From the NCBI GenBank assembly GCA_965243565.1, contig OZ251571.1, forward strand, positions 372,001 to 436,000: 64,000 nucleotides of DNA. The letters run 5' to 3'. Below the pieces are notes generated by a model. That model saw only the letters and a program-made list of their open reading frames with translations, was not told where the DNA came from and searched no databases. Of this stretch, positions 17,300-26,226 are shown piece by piece. The stretch's first letter is position 1. The number at the start of each line of letters is the position of its first letter. The stretch is from CBDEVH01 sp965243565 (lineage in GTDB: Bacteria; Pseudomonadota; Gammaproteobacteria; Tethybacterales; Persebacteraceae). The position numbers were made by a program, and so were the translations under genes.

Positions 17300-18112
17300 A
17301 TGATGGATATTGACAATAATATATCGCAAGCACTTTGCTTTGGTATTGATTGGGAAGCCTCTACTGCTGAAGATGTATTGGATATTGATATTGATATTAG
17401 AGATATCTTCGGTTCTACTCCCCTACATTGGGCAGCAAAATACAATAACAAATTCAAAATGCTTGAAGTGCTACTAAAAAACGGAGCAGATATTAATGCT
17501 AGAAATAAATACGGTTTTACGCCTTTACATTTTGCCGCAGAAAACGATAACAACCTTGAGGTACTTGCTGGAATACTAAAAAACGGTGCGCAGATTAATG
17601 CCAGAGATGAATATGGGGCAACGCCTTTGCATTTGGTTGCAGACTATAATTCAAACCTTAAAGTGCTTGCTGCGTTACTAAAAAACGGAGCGGCTGCAAA
17701 AGCTCGGGATGATGACGGCTGTACGCCTTTACATTTTGCCGCAAGAAATAATAAAACCCCCGAGGTAATTACTCAATTGTTAAAAAACGGTGCGGATATT
17801 AATAGTGAGACTAATGACGGCTGTACGCCCTTACATTTTGCGGCAAGAAATAACAAAACCCTCAAAGTCTTTACCGTATTACTAAAAAGCGGTTCGGATA
17901 TTAATGCTAAGAATAAATACGGTTTTACGCCTTTACATTTTGCTGCAGATTGTAATACCAACCTAGAAGTGCTTGCACTGTTACTAGAAAACGGTGCGGA
18001 TGCAACACTGAAAGACAATGCGGGTAAAACGGCATGGGATTTTATTAAAAATAATCTAAATTTGATTGAATCCAAAGTATATTGGCAGTTGAATGATGCA
18101 CGATTTAAATAA
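17300..18112 (+). CDS. ankyrin-repeat protein, possibly separated from its signal peptide
   Basis: A 270-residue protein made almost wholly of ankyrin repeats: from residue 37 on, six units of 34 residues (GxTPLHFAA...EVLxxLLKNGADINA) plus a partial last one. Ankyrin repeats bind other proteins; the target is unknown. Neighbouring repeats are alike at DNA level, with a 32-base block identical at 17504 and 17912, a sign of recent internal duplication. As it starts at ATGATG the product lacks an export signal, but one lies just upstream in another frame. It interrupts the pot-like gene set. Confidence 0.82.
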   Translation: MMDIDNNISQALCFGIDWEASTAEDVLDIDIDIRDIFGSTPLHWAAKYNNKFKMLEVLLKNGADINARNKYGFTPLHFAAENDNNLEVLAGILKNGAQINARDEYGATPLHLVADYNSNLKVLAALLKNGAAAKARDDDGCTPLHFAARNNKTPEVITQLLKNGADINSETNDGCTPLHFAARNNKTLKVFTVLLKSGSDINAKNKYGFTPLHFAADCNTNLEVLALLLENGADATLKDNAGKTAWDFIKNNLNLIESKVYWQLNDARFK

Positions 18113-18227
18113 TTTCGTCGCAAAAAATTATAGTTTGTAATATCGTTATGGAATCACAAGCGATTTTATATTCAATTTTTTGTGTCTAGGCGGTAGTAAT
18201 CGCCATTCATTTTAATATAATAGTGTT

Positions 18228-19133
18228 ATGAGTACGGATAGTTGGCGACAAAACAAAGGTATTTTTTGGGGTATTGCTTTGCCTCCATTCCTTTGGCTAT
18301 TTATTTTTTTTATTGTCCCGTTGGGAGCGATATTTCTACTTAGTTTTTCCGATAAAGTCGGCATTATTAATCATGAATTAACATGGACGTTGAGTAATTA
18401 CGCACGAACTATTGAATCCATTTATTTAACGGTTTTTGCCAAATCAATTATTATTAGCCTTACTGCTACTGTTATATGTTTATTAGTCGGCTATCCGGTG
18501 GCATTGGCAATTGCTTTTTCGCCACAAAAATGGCGTATGCCACTGTTACTTGCTATTACCTTGCCGTTTTGGATTAATATTTTAGTCCGTACTTATGCAC
18601 TAATTGCGGTATTTCGTACGCGTGGTTATCTTAACTTTGGCTTAGAATGGTTATGGGACGGTTTGGATTCCATTGGCGGTATAGTTGGTATTATGCTACC
18701 AGAATTTCAGCCCTTGAAATTATTGTATTCTAATACATCTGTTACATTGGGTATTGTTTATGTATTCCTACCTTTTATGATATTACCTATATACGCGGTA
18801 TTAGAGCGGTTTGAACGATCTTATCTAGAGGCGAGTTTAGATTTGGGGGCAGGGCATTGGCAGGCTTTTTTGACGGTGTTATTACCGCTAACGCTGCCGG
18901 GCATACTATCGGGCGTTATCATTGTTTTTGTCCCTGCATTGGGTGCATTTTTTATTGCCGATATGTTGGGCGGTACTGATAGCCAGTTGATAGGAAACAT
19001 TATTGAGCGACAATTTCTTTCTGCCAATAATTGGCCGTTTGGTGCTGCGTTGTCATTTATATTAATGTATATCACCTTTGCCGCAATTGCGGTGCGATCA
19101 TTTTTAGCCAATCGTAGCCCTGATGGCAGTTAA
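18228..19133 (+). CDS. ABC transporter permease, PotB/PotH-like
   Basis: Inner-membrane subunit of a polyamine-type importer, 301 residues, about six membrane helices. The region ASLDLGAGHWQAFLTVLLPL is the EAA loop that contacts the ATPase. N-terminal PPFLWLFIFFIVPLGAIFLLS is typical of PotB/PotH. The second permease starts six bases after its stop, so both are one transcript with the ATPase. Confidence 0.92.
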   Translation: MSTDSWRQNKGIFWGIALPPFLWLFIFFIVPLGAIFLLSFSDKVGIINHELTWTLSNYARTIESIYLTVFAKSIIISLTATVICLLVGYPVALAIAFSPQKWRMPLLLAITLPFWINILVRTYALIAVFRTRGYLNFGLEWLWDGLDSIGGIVGIMLPEFQPLKLLYSNTSVTLGIVYVFLPFMILPIYAVLERFERSYLEASLDLGAGHWQAFLTVLLPLTLPGILSGVIIVFVPALGAFFIADMLGGTDSQLIGNIIERQFLSANNWPFGAALSFILMYITFAAIAVRSFLANRSPDGS

Positions 19134-19139
19134 TCTCAA

Positions 19140-19955
19140 ATGAAGAGCGCGTTATTAGATTATTCTGGCAGATGGTGGATGCGTTTGTATTTGGCATTAT
19201 TCTTTTTAATGCTGTACGCTCCTATTATTACTTTAATGGCTTATAGTTTTAATGACTCCAAACGCAACATCGTATGGCGTGGCTTTACCACCAAATATTA
19301 CACAAAGGCGTGGAACAACGATTCCTTATTTGAAGCATTTGTTAATTCACTCACCATTGCCGTAGCAAACATGATTTTAGCAACAATTTTTGGTGTTATT
19401 ACGGCAATATTATTATGGCGTTTTCGCTTTCCATTTCGTGCAGTCTATGATGGTGTATTGGCGATGCCAATTGTGATTCCTGAAATCTGTATGGGTGTGG
19501 CAATGCTGGTATTTTTTAATAAATGGTGGAGTAACGACTTAGCCTATCCGTTTAATTTAGGCAACATCATCATAGCCCATGTTACTTTTTCGTTTCCTTT
19601 TGTGGCGATTATTATTCGTGGTCGTTTGGCTACTTTTAACCGCGAGATGGAACAAGCCGCAATGGATTTAGGAGCGAATGCATGGCAAGCAGTTTGGCAT
19701 ATTTTAATTCCGCAAATCAAGCCATCGATTATTGCAGGTGCTTTAATCAGTTTTACCCTATCGCTTGATGATTTTGTCATTACTTATTTTACAGCGGGTC
19801 CTGACAGTATCACCCTACCGGTTAAAATTAATTCAATGGTGCGTTTTTCGGTATCGCCTGAAGTCAATGCCGCATCAACAATACTTATTGCCATAACAGT
19901 TATAGCGGTATTTTTGGCAATGAAAATGCAAAAGAAAGGAAACGATAATGGCTAA
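19140..19955 (+). CDS. ABC transporter permease, PotC/PotI-like
   Basis: Second permease of the importer, 271 residues, with about six membrane helices. YAPIITLMAYSFNDSKRN near the start and the EAA loop AAMDLGANAWQAVWHILIPQ match PotC/PotI, as does SLDDFVITYFTAGP near the end. Its last eight bases overlap the start of the ATPase gene, consistent with coupled translation. Confidence 0.93.
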   Translation: MKSALLDYSGRWWMRLYLALFFLMLYAPIITLMAYSFNDSKRNIVWRGFTTKYYTKAWNNDSLFEAFVNSLTIAVANMILATIFGVITAILLWRFRFPFRAVYDGVLAMPIVIPEICMGVAMLVFFNKWWSNDLAYPFNLGNIIIAHVTFSFPFVAIIIRGRLATFNREMEQAAMDLGANAWQAVWHILIPQIKPSIIAGALISFTLSLDDFVITYFTAGPDSITLPVKINSMVRFSVSPEVNAASTILIAITVIAVFLAMKMQKKGNDNG

Positions 19956-21042
19956 AACCTTACTAAAAATAGAAAATATTGTAAAAAAATTTGGCTCTAT
20001 TGCCGCCGTTGACGATGTTTCATTGGATATTATTGACGGTGAATTTTTAGCGTTATTGGGACCTTCAGGTTGTGGAAAAACCACTTTGCTGCGTATGTTG
20101 GGGGGATTTGAAGCACCCAGTTCCGGGCGTGTGCTTATCGACCAACAAGACATTACCCATTATCCGCCGAATAAACGCCCGCTTAATATGTTATTTCAGT
20201 CCTATGCTGTATTTCCGCACATGACAGTACGAGACAATGTCGGTTATGGATTACGGTTTTTATCCATAAGTGATAAAGACGCAAGGCAACGAGTCGATGA
20301 TGTACTTGCGTTGGTACGAATGAGTGATTACGCCAACCGTAAGCCCAACCAATTATCAGGTGGACAACGGCAACGTGTAGGGCTGGCACGTTGTCTTGTC
20401 TTGCGACCAAAAATATTACTGTTAGATGAACCATTATCAGCATTGGACGCCAAACTACGAGAATCCATGCAGATAGAATTGGTTAATTTGCAAAAAATGA
20501 TGGGCATTACTTTTATTGTCGTTACCCATGATCAAGACGAAGCCTTGTCAATGGCAACGCGGATAGCGGTTATGGACCACGGCAAAATTTGTCAAGTAGC
20601 CACCCCAAAAGCCATGTACGAAGCGCCCAACAGTCGTTTTGTTGCCAATTTTATTGGACGTATGAACCTAATACGTTGTACCGCCACGCCAACCGATAGC
20701 GGGTTACACATAAAAACCGATGATTTTGAAGCATCACTAAGCAATAACGAACACAGCTTTACCAAGCCATGTTCCACCGACATTGGAATTCGTCCGGTAA
20801 ACCTCTCTTTTGCATCTGATTCAGACGATACGCAAATATCGATACCCGTCACTGTTAAAAATCGTGCTTATTATGGTGGTGAAACACTCCTCCAATGTGA
20901 GGCTACTTCCAAACAAATTTTGTTGTCCACCCATGCCAATCGTCATCGAGGAGAAGAATTAGAAGTATTGGGAGACAGCGGTTATTTACATTGTCATGCC
21001 AAAGACATTATTGTTTTTGACAAAGAAGACACCAACACCTAA
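19948..21042 (+). CDS. ABC transporter ATP-binding protein, PotA/PotG-like
   Basis: Powers the importer, 364 residues. Walker A GPSGCGKTT, Q-loop LFQSYAVFPHMTV, signature LSGGQRQRVGLARCL, Walker B ILLLDEPLSALDAKLRE and the switch His in VVTHDQDEALSMA are intact. A C-terminal TOBE-type regulatory domain follows from about residue 285. The DUF2182 gene begins 14 bases later, so the transporter transcript may continue into the catabolic genes. Confidence 0.94.
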   Translation: MAKTLLKIENIVKKFGSIAAVDDVSLDIIDGEFLALLGPSGCGKTTLLRMLGGFEAPSSGRVLIDQQDITHYPPNKRPLNMLFQSYAVFPHMTVRDNVGYGLRFLSISDKDARQRVDDVLALVRMSDYANRKPNQLSGGQRQRVGLARCLVLRPKILLLDEPLSALDAKLRESMQIELVNLQKMMGITFIVVTHDQDEALSMATRIAVMDHGKICQVATPKAMYEAPNSRFVANFIGRMNLIRCTATPTDSGLHIKTDDFEASLSNNEHSFTKPCSTDIGIRPVNLSFASDSDDTQISIPVTVKNRAYYGGETLLQCEATSKQILLSTHANRHRGEELEVLGDSGYLHCHAKDIIVFDKEDTNT

Positions 21043-21056
21043 TCAATAAATAGCCA

Positions 21057-21815
21057 ATGACCATCATCATTAAAAAGCAAAAAATATTTTGGAAAAACAG
21101 CACCACTTGGGGCATTGCCGTTGTGTTGGGGTTATGCTGGTGGGCGACAGTGGTTATGTCCATTGATTTTTATCAGACAATGGCACACAGCAATGGCAAT
21201 GCTTGGACAACTGCCTCAACACCAACGCTATTGATAATGTGGACAGTGATGATGGCAGCCATGATGCTCCCTTCATTTATACCGACCATCACGCTATTAT
21301 TACAATTACAGCAAAAACACCCCGCCTCATATTCTCGCTCACCCATTCAGGCATTCATTGGCGGCTATCTTTTTGTTTGGATAGGGTTTAGTGCAGCAGC
21401 AGTCGGCTTGCAACAAATAGCAAGCCAAAGCGACCTATTAAATGCCGAATGGTTATTGTCAAATCCGCATTGGCGTGGCGGGTTATTATTAGTAGCTGGT
21501 ATTTACCAACTCACCCCACTCAAAGCCATTTGCCTAGAAAAATGCCGTCATCCTGCTATTTTTCTAATGCTAAATTGGCGTAATAATAGCGTGAAAGCGT
21601 GTAAGGTAGGCAGCCACCATGGTTTATACTGTATGGGTTGTTGCGGGTTCTTAATGTTATTGCTTTTTGTTGGTGGTCTTATGCATTTGGGTTATATTAT
21701 TACTTTAACGCTATGTGTCTTAATAGAAAAAACCATACCTTACAAACCACTATTATTAACAAAGTCCATTGGTGTATTGTTAATAGTGGCGGCAATGGTA
21801 CAGTTGTTACTTTAA
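21057..21815 (+). CDS. DUF2182 integral membrane protein, putative metal-binding
   Basis: A 252-residue membrane protein with about six helices. The pattern MWTVMMAAMMLPSF, QLTPLKAICLEKCRHP and HHGLYCMGCCGFLML identifies the DUF2182 (COG5486) family, described only as predicted metal-binding membrane proteins. Conserved candidates are Cys159, Cys163, Cys182, His187, His188, Cys192, Cys195 and Cys196. The next gene encodes DUF1326, a common partner of this family. Function is not known. Confidence 0.85.
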   Translation: MTIIIKKQKIFWKNSTTWGIAVVLGLCWWATVVMSIDFYQTMAHSNGNAWTTASTPTLLIMWTVMMAAMMLPSFIPTITLLLQLQQKHPASYSRSPIQAFIGGYLFVWIGFSAAAVGLQQIASQSDLLNAEWLLSNPHWRGGLLLVAGIYQLTPLKAICLEKCRHPAIFLMLNWRNNSVKACKVGSHHGLYCMGCCGFLMLLLFVGGLMHLGYIITLTLCVLIEKTIPYKPLLLTKSIGVLLIVAAMVQLLL

Positions 21816-21840
21816 AATAAAAATTGAAAGGAAGTAAAAA

Positions 21841-22461
21841 ATGAAATGGAAAATTAAAGGAGAAGTCATACTTAGTTGTAATTGTGATTTGTTTTGTCCG
21901 TGCGTTATATCGCTAGGCAAAGCCAACCCAACCGAAGGCTATTGCCATTCATGGTGGGGCATTAACATAACCGAAGGCTTTGCAGGAGACGAAAAACTAA
22001 ACGGCTTGCGCATAGGCATATTACTAGACGTACCCGGCAAAATGGGCGAAGGCGGATGGAGTGTGGCACTATACATAGACAGCAACGCATCGAATACTGC
22101 TGCCGTTCACCTAGAAAAAATATTTACAGGACAAGCCGGTGGCTCGTTATCCATTCTATCGCTATTGGTAAAAGAAGTATTGGGAGTCAATCGCGGTGAT
22201 ATGACCTTTGACAAAATCGACAACGGTTGGCACATGACTGTTAAAACAGCACAAGGTAAAGTTGCAGACTGTGCCATTGCCAAGCAAGTCGGCAAAGACA
22301 AAAACAGCGATGTTATTATCAACAACTCACAATATTGGGTAGCCTCCGACATCACTGTTGCAATCGGCACAAAAAGCAAAGTCCGTGCCTTTGGTAGAAT
22401 TTGGGATTTTTCAGGCCAATCCGCCGAATACGCCCCTGTAGAATGGTCTAGTGATGAATAA
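21841..22461 (+). CDS. DUF1326 cysteine-rich protein
   Basis: A 206-residue soluble protein starting at ATG after a GAAAGGAAG ribosome site. The start LSCNCDLFCPC (Cys13, 15, 19, 21) and GYCHSWWG (Cys35, His36) are the hallmark of DUF1326. No signal peptide is visible, so it is expected in the cytoplasm, perhaps at the membrane with the DUF2182 protein. The cysteine cluster suggests a metal centre or thiol chemistry; there is no established function. It overlaps the demethylase gene. Confidence 0.88.
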   Translation: MKWKIKGEVILSCNCDLFCPCVISLGKANPTEGYCHSWWGINITEGFAGDEKLNGLRIGILLDVPGKMGEGGWSVALYIDSNASNTAAVHLEKIFTGQAGGSLSILSLLVKEVLGVNRGDMTFDKIDNGWHMTVKTAQGKVADCAIAKQVGKDKNSDVIINNSQYWVASDITVAIGTKSKVRAFGRIWDFSGQSAEYAPVEWSSDE

Positions 22462-23611
22462 ACAAAAACAACCATTGGCAATACCAAAAGCACTCATGGC
22501 ATTTGGTAGTCGTGTTAGACCATCGCCATTTTTTCAGGCGACATTGCGTTGGGGTGCCAGTGTATTCACCACTTACAACCACACCTTTATGCCCAGTATT
22601 TATAAATCGGCAGTAGAAGACTATCACTATCTAACCACCGCCGTTACGTTATGGGACGTTGCCGGTGAGCGACAAGTCGAAATATCAGGAAAAGACGCCA
22701 GTCAATTCGTACAATACCTAACCCCCCGCAACCTATCAAAAACAAAAATCGGACAATGTCGTTATGTACTCATCACCAACCAAAACGGCGGTGTTATAAA
22801 CGACCCCGTTTTATTGCGTATAGAAGAAAATAAATATTGGTTATCTGCTGCCGACAGCGACATCCTACTATGGGCACAAGGCGTTGCCATCAACGCTGGC
22901 TACGACGTTAACATCGGTCAGCCCGATGTATCCCCCTTGCAATTACAAGGACCAAAATCATTAGACGTTGCCATTAAACTATTCGGTGATTGGGTTATCG
23001 ACATCCCTTATTTTCATTGTCGAAGCTTTGAATTTGAAGGCGTGCCATTGGTCATATCTCGCACTGGCTGGAGTGGTGAACGTGGCTTTGAAATCTATCT
23101 ATGCAACGGAGAATATGGCGATTGGCTATGGGAAAAAATCATGGAAATCGGCAAACCCTTTGGCATAGAACCTGCCACGCCATCCACCATCCGCCGCATA
23201 GAAGGCGGTTTGTTATCATACGGTGCCGATGCCAACGACCAAGACACCCCCTATCACTTAGGATTAGAACGTTTAATCGACTTATCCATCGACTCATTCA
23301 TTGGCAAAACAGCACTGCAAAAAGTAGCCGAACAAGGCGTTAATCGCCGTTTGGTCGGTGTCGAAATTGACGGCGACCCAATGCAACTACCATTGATACA
23401 ATGGTGGAACTGTAAAAATAACAACCAAGACAACATCGGCAAAATACGCAGTGCCGTCTATTCACCCACTCTGCAAAAAAACATAGGCTTTGCCATGTTA
23501 GACACGCCTTATAGCGACTACGGCACAAGCATACAAATCATCACCGAATATGGCGATAAACGCAACGCAATCACCTGCCCACTGCAATTTATCAAAACAA
23601 AAATCAGTTAA
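22454..23611 (+). CDS. GcvT-family aminomethyltransferase, DmdA-like (dimethylsulfoniopropionate demethylase-like)
   Basis: A 385-residue protein of the GcvT fold that moves a methyl or aminomethyl group to tetrahydrofolate. From about residue 40 it reads TTYNHTFMPSIYKS, LWDVAGERQVEISG, LTPRNLSKTKIGQCRY and WLSAADSDILLWAQG, which from memory match the DMSP demethylase DmdA better than glycine cleavage T protein (no gcvH or gcvP nearby). DmdA turns DMSP into methylmercaptopropionate; a dimethylglycine- or sarcosine-type demethylase is the alternative. ATG at 22454 is preferred to GTG at 22451. It overlaps the DUF1326 gene by eight bases and is followed by a CoA ligase. Confidence 0.8.
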   Translation: MNKQKQPLAIPKALMAFGSRVRPSPFFQATLRWGASVFTTYNHTFMPSIYKSAVEDYHYLTTAVTLWDVAGERQVEISGKDASQFVQYLTPRNLSKTKIGQCRYVLITNQNGGVINDPVLLRIEENKYWLSAADSDILLWAQGVAINAGYDVNIGQPDVSPLQLQGPKSLDVAIKLFGDWVIDIPYFHCRSFEFEGVPLVISRTGWSGERGFEIYLCNGEYGDWLWEKIMEIGKPFGIEPATPSTIRRIEGGLLSYGADANDQDTPYHLGLERLIDLSIDSFIGKTALQKVAEQGVNRRLVGVEIDGDPMQLPLIQWWNCKNNNQDNIGKIRSAVYSPTLQKNIGFAMLDTPYSDYGTSIQIITEYGDKRNAITCPLQFIKTKIS

Positions 23612-23638
23612 AAACATAAAAAAAGAGGAGATAAAACA

Positions 23639-25240
23639 ATGGACATGAAAGGATTAAACAAAAACACCGCCAATTACATACCCTTAACGCCCATCACATT
23701 TTTAACCCATGCTGCGCGAATCTATCCACAACGCACCGCCGTTATTTACGGGAATCGCACCATCAACTGGAAAACCATTTATAGCCGTTGTGCTCAGCTA
23801 GCCTATGCTCTACAAAATAGAGGATTGGTAGCAGGCGACGTCGTCTCTGTTGTTTCACCCAATATCCCTGAAATATTTGAATCGCATTTTGCCATACCCA
23901 TGGCAGGCTGTGTATTAAACACCATCAACATTCGTTTGGACGCCGATACACTGCGTTACATCTTTGAACACAGTGAAGCAAAAATGATTTTAGTTGAAAC
24001 AGAATTTGCCAGCAAAGTAAAAACCGCCGTTGAAGCGATGGACAACCCCCCCACCATAATCGACATTGTTGACCCAGCCGCCGATAACGGTCATCGCATT
24101 GGTGAATGCGACTACGAAACGCTCATAGCCGAAGCAAAGCAACAACAACTATGCCAAATGCCCAAAGACGAATGGGCACCCATCGCACTAAACTATACCT
24201 CTGGCACAACTGGCAACCCCAAAGGCGTGGTTTACCATCATCGCGGTGCTTATTTAATGTCAATGGGCAGTATTGCCGCATGGCAAATGCCACGCCATAA
24301 CACCTATTTGGCAACCGTTCCCATGTTTCATTGCAACGGTTGGGGCTATCCGTGGACAGAAACCCTATTGGCATCCACCATCGTCTGTATGCGTGCTGTC
24401 AGTGGCGATGCCGTATGGGAATTAATCGAAAAACATAAAATCGACTTTATGGGTGGAGCCCCCATTGTCTTATCCATGATACTCGAATCTGGGAAAAACC
24501 ATCAATTATCACGCCCTGTTAAAGTATTGGTCGCTGGTGCTCCGCCACCGTCCACCGTATTGGCACAAATGAGCAAAAAAGGCTTTAACATCACTCATGT
24601 TTATGGATTAACCGAAACCTACGGGCACACCACCATGTGTTACGAACAAGACACATGGGCAAACCTAAGCGAAGAAGAGCAATTTGAAAAACGTGCCATG
24701 CAAGGCGTCGCCTACCCCATCTTACAAGACTGGACCGTATTAGATTCTCAAGGCAACAGTGTGCCATGCGATGGCGAAACCATGGGCGAACTAGCGCTGC
24801 GTGGCAACACCATTATGAGCGGTTACTTAAAAGATGAAGACGCCACCGCTGCCGTATTTGATGGCGATTGGTTTAGAACTGGCGATTTAGGCGTAATGTA
24901 TCCTGACTCCTATCTTAAAATACGCGACCGTAAAAAAGACATCATTATTTCAGGCGGTGAAAACATCTCATCACAAGCCATTGAAAACGTATTGGCAAAA
25001 CACCCTGCCGTATTACTATCAGCCGTTGTAGCCAAACCCGACAAAAAATGGGGAGAAACTCCGTGTGCTTTTATAGAACTGCGAGAAGGCAGCACTGCCC
25101 CAACCATCGATGACATCATTGCTCATTGCAAAGCCAACGCTCCGGGATTCATGTGTCCACGTGCCGTTATATTTTGCGAACTTCCCAAAACTGCCACCGG
25201 TAAAATTAAAAAATACGAACTACGTGAGCGAGTCAAATAA
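23639..25240 (+). CDS. AMP-binding acyl-CoA synthetase (medium-chain / DmdB-like)
   Basis: Adenylates a carboxylic acid and transfers it to CoA. The 533-residue protein has the phosphate loop YTSGTTGNPKGVVYHHRG, motif VYGLTETYGH, GDWFRTGDLGVMYPDSYLKI, the hinge RDRKKDIIISGGENIS and the C-terminal Lys in KTATGKIKKYELR. This subgroup acts on short and medium acids and includes methylmercaptopropionate-CoA ligase DmdB. Placed 27 bases after a DmdA-like gene, such a role is plausible but substrate cannot be read from sequence. The ribosome site is AGAGGAG. Confidence 0.85.
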   Translation: MDMKGLNKNTANYIPLTPITFLTHAARIYPQRTAVIYGNRTINWKTIYSRCAQLAYALQNRGLVAGDVVSVVSPNIPEIFESHFAIPMAGCVLNTINIRLDADTLRYIFEHSEAKMILVETEFASKVKTAVEAMDNPPTIIDIVDPAADNGHRIGECDYETLIAEAKQQQLCQMPKDEWAPIALNYTSGTTGNPKGVVYHHRGAYLMSMGSIAAWQMPRHNTYLATVPMFHCNGWGYPWTETLLASTIVCMRAVSGDAVWELIEKHKIDFMGGAPIVLSMILESGKNHQLSRPVKVLVAGAPPPSTVLAQMSKKGFNITHVYGLTETYGHTTMCYEQDTWANLSEEEQFEKRAMQGVAYPILQDWTVLDSQGNSVPCDGETMGELALRGNTIMSGYLKDEDATAAVFDGDWFRTGDLGVMYPDSYLKIRDRKKDIIISGGENISSQAIENVLAKHPAVLLSAVVAKPDKKWGETPCAFIELREGSTAPTIDDIIAHCKANAPGFMCPRAVIFCELPKTATGKIKKYELRERVK

Positions 25241-25322
25241 AGTTTTTTTTCAACAGTTTTTTTTTCAACGTCGAGCTTATTGCGTGATGAATTTATCTAA
25301 AGAATAAGTTATACTCATAGTA

Positions 25323-26135
25323 ATGATGAAAATTAATATCAAGCTTTATACGGCAATTGCCTACTTAGCCATTTTATTCAGTGGCTCGGTGACGATGGCG
25401 ACGGCTGATGTTAATGCCAAAGGTGTTGATGGTCGTACGCAACTACATACTGCTCTATATAAAAATGCAAAAATTGGCGTTATTCAACAATTTCTTAAAC
25501 AGGGTGCGTCTATTCATGCAAAAACCAAATCTGGCGATACACCACTGCACAGTGCTGCTACTGGTACAAGCGATGAAAGAGTAATAGCATTGCTAATTGA
25601 AAAAGGAGCACGTGTGAATATACAAGACAACTATTTGTTGAATACCCCTTTGCATGAGGCTGCCCTTAATAATAAAAACCCATTGGTGGCACAAGTGTTA
25701 CTAGCCAATGGCGCAAAAATTAATAGAGCAAATTTAATAGGAGAAATTCCGTTACACCAGGCCGCTTATTTTAATAATGTGGCAATGGTATCTTTGTTGC
25801 TAAATTCAGATAGCGATATTAATGCAGTTACCAACAAGAATAAATCAGTATTGCATAGAGCGATAGAAGGTAGGCAGAACATTCAAGTTATTCAACTACT
25901 ACTAGATAATAACATCGATTTAAACATACAAGACAACGAAGGTTGCACTGCGTTGGATACGGCTTATTATTTTTCAGATGAGCTCGATGACGAAGTATTT
26001 AAATTATTAGAAGGAGTCGGCAAAACTTACAATTGGAATATTGATACAAAGGCACAAGCTAATTGCAAGGCATCAAACTCCATAACCAAAGTATTATTCG
26101 GAATACACCAATTCTTTTTAAACCTAGATGAATAG
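25323..26135 (+). CDS. secreted ankyrin-repeat protein
   Basis: A 270-residue protein with an N-terminal signal peptide (IKLYTAIAYLAILFSG, cleavage near ATA) and about six ankyrin repeats from residue 36 to 220 (DGRTQLHTALYKN, SGDTPLHSAATG, NTPLHEAALNN, GEIPLHQAAYFN, KSVLHRAIEG, GCTALDTAYYF). A C-terminal part of about 45 residues is not repeat. Export to the periplasm or outside suggests protein-protein contacts there. Same length as the first ankyrin protein but clearly diverged from it. Confidence 0.85.
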   Translation: MMKINIKLYTAIAYLAILFSGSVTMATADVNAKGVDGRTQLHTALYKNAKIGVIQQFLKQGASIHAKTKSGDTPLHSAATGTSDERVIALLIEKGARVNIQDNYLLNTPLHEAALNNKNPLVAQVLLANGAKINRANLIGEIPLHQAAYFNNVAMVSLLLNSDSDINAVTNKNKSVLHRAIEGRQNIQVIQLLLDNNIDLNIQDNEGCTALDTAYYFSDELDDEVFKLLEGVGKTYNWNIDTKAQANCKASNSITKVLFGIHQFFLNLDE

Positions 26136-26226
26136 ATTTTTTGTTATATTTATATGAAGGCGTGAATGCTTTGTCAACTACTTGAGTTGTTAGCGAAACT
26201 AAAAATTACTATCTAGCTGGAAACTT

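Noticed and set aside
17221..17553. 110-codon minus-strand frame over the first ankyrin gene
   Set aside because: It is the shadow of the ankyrin repeats, and the plus-strand frame has the clear motif.
26136..26226. Restriction endonuclease fragment beside the methyltransferase
   Set aside because: Only 91 bases lie between the ankyrin and methyltransferase genes, with no coding pattern.
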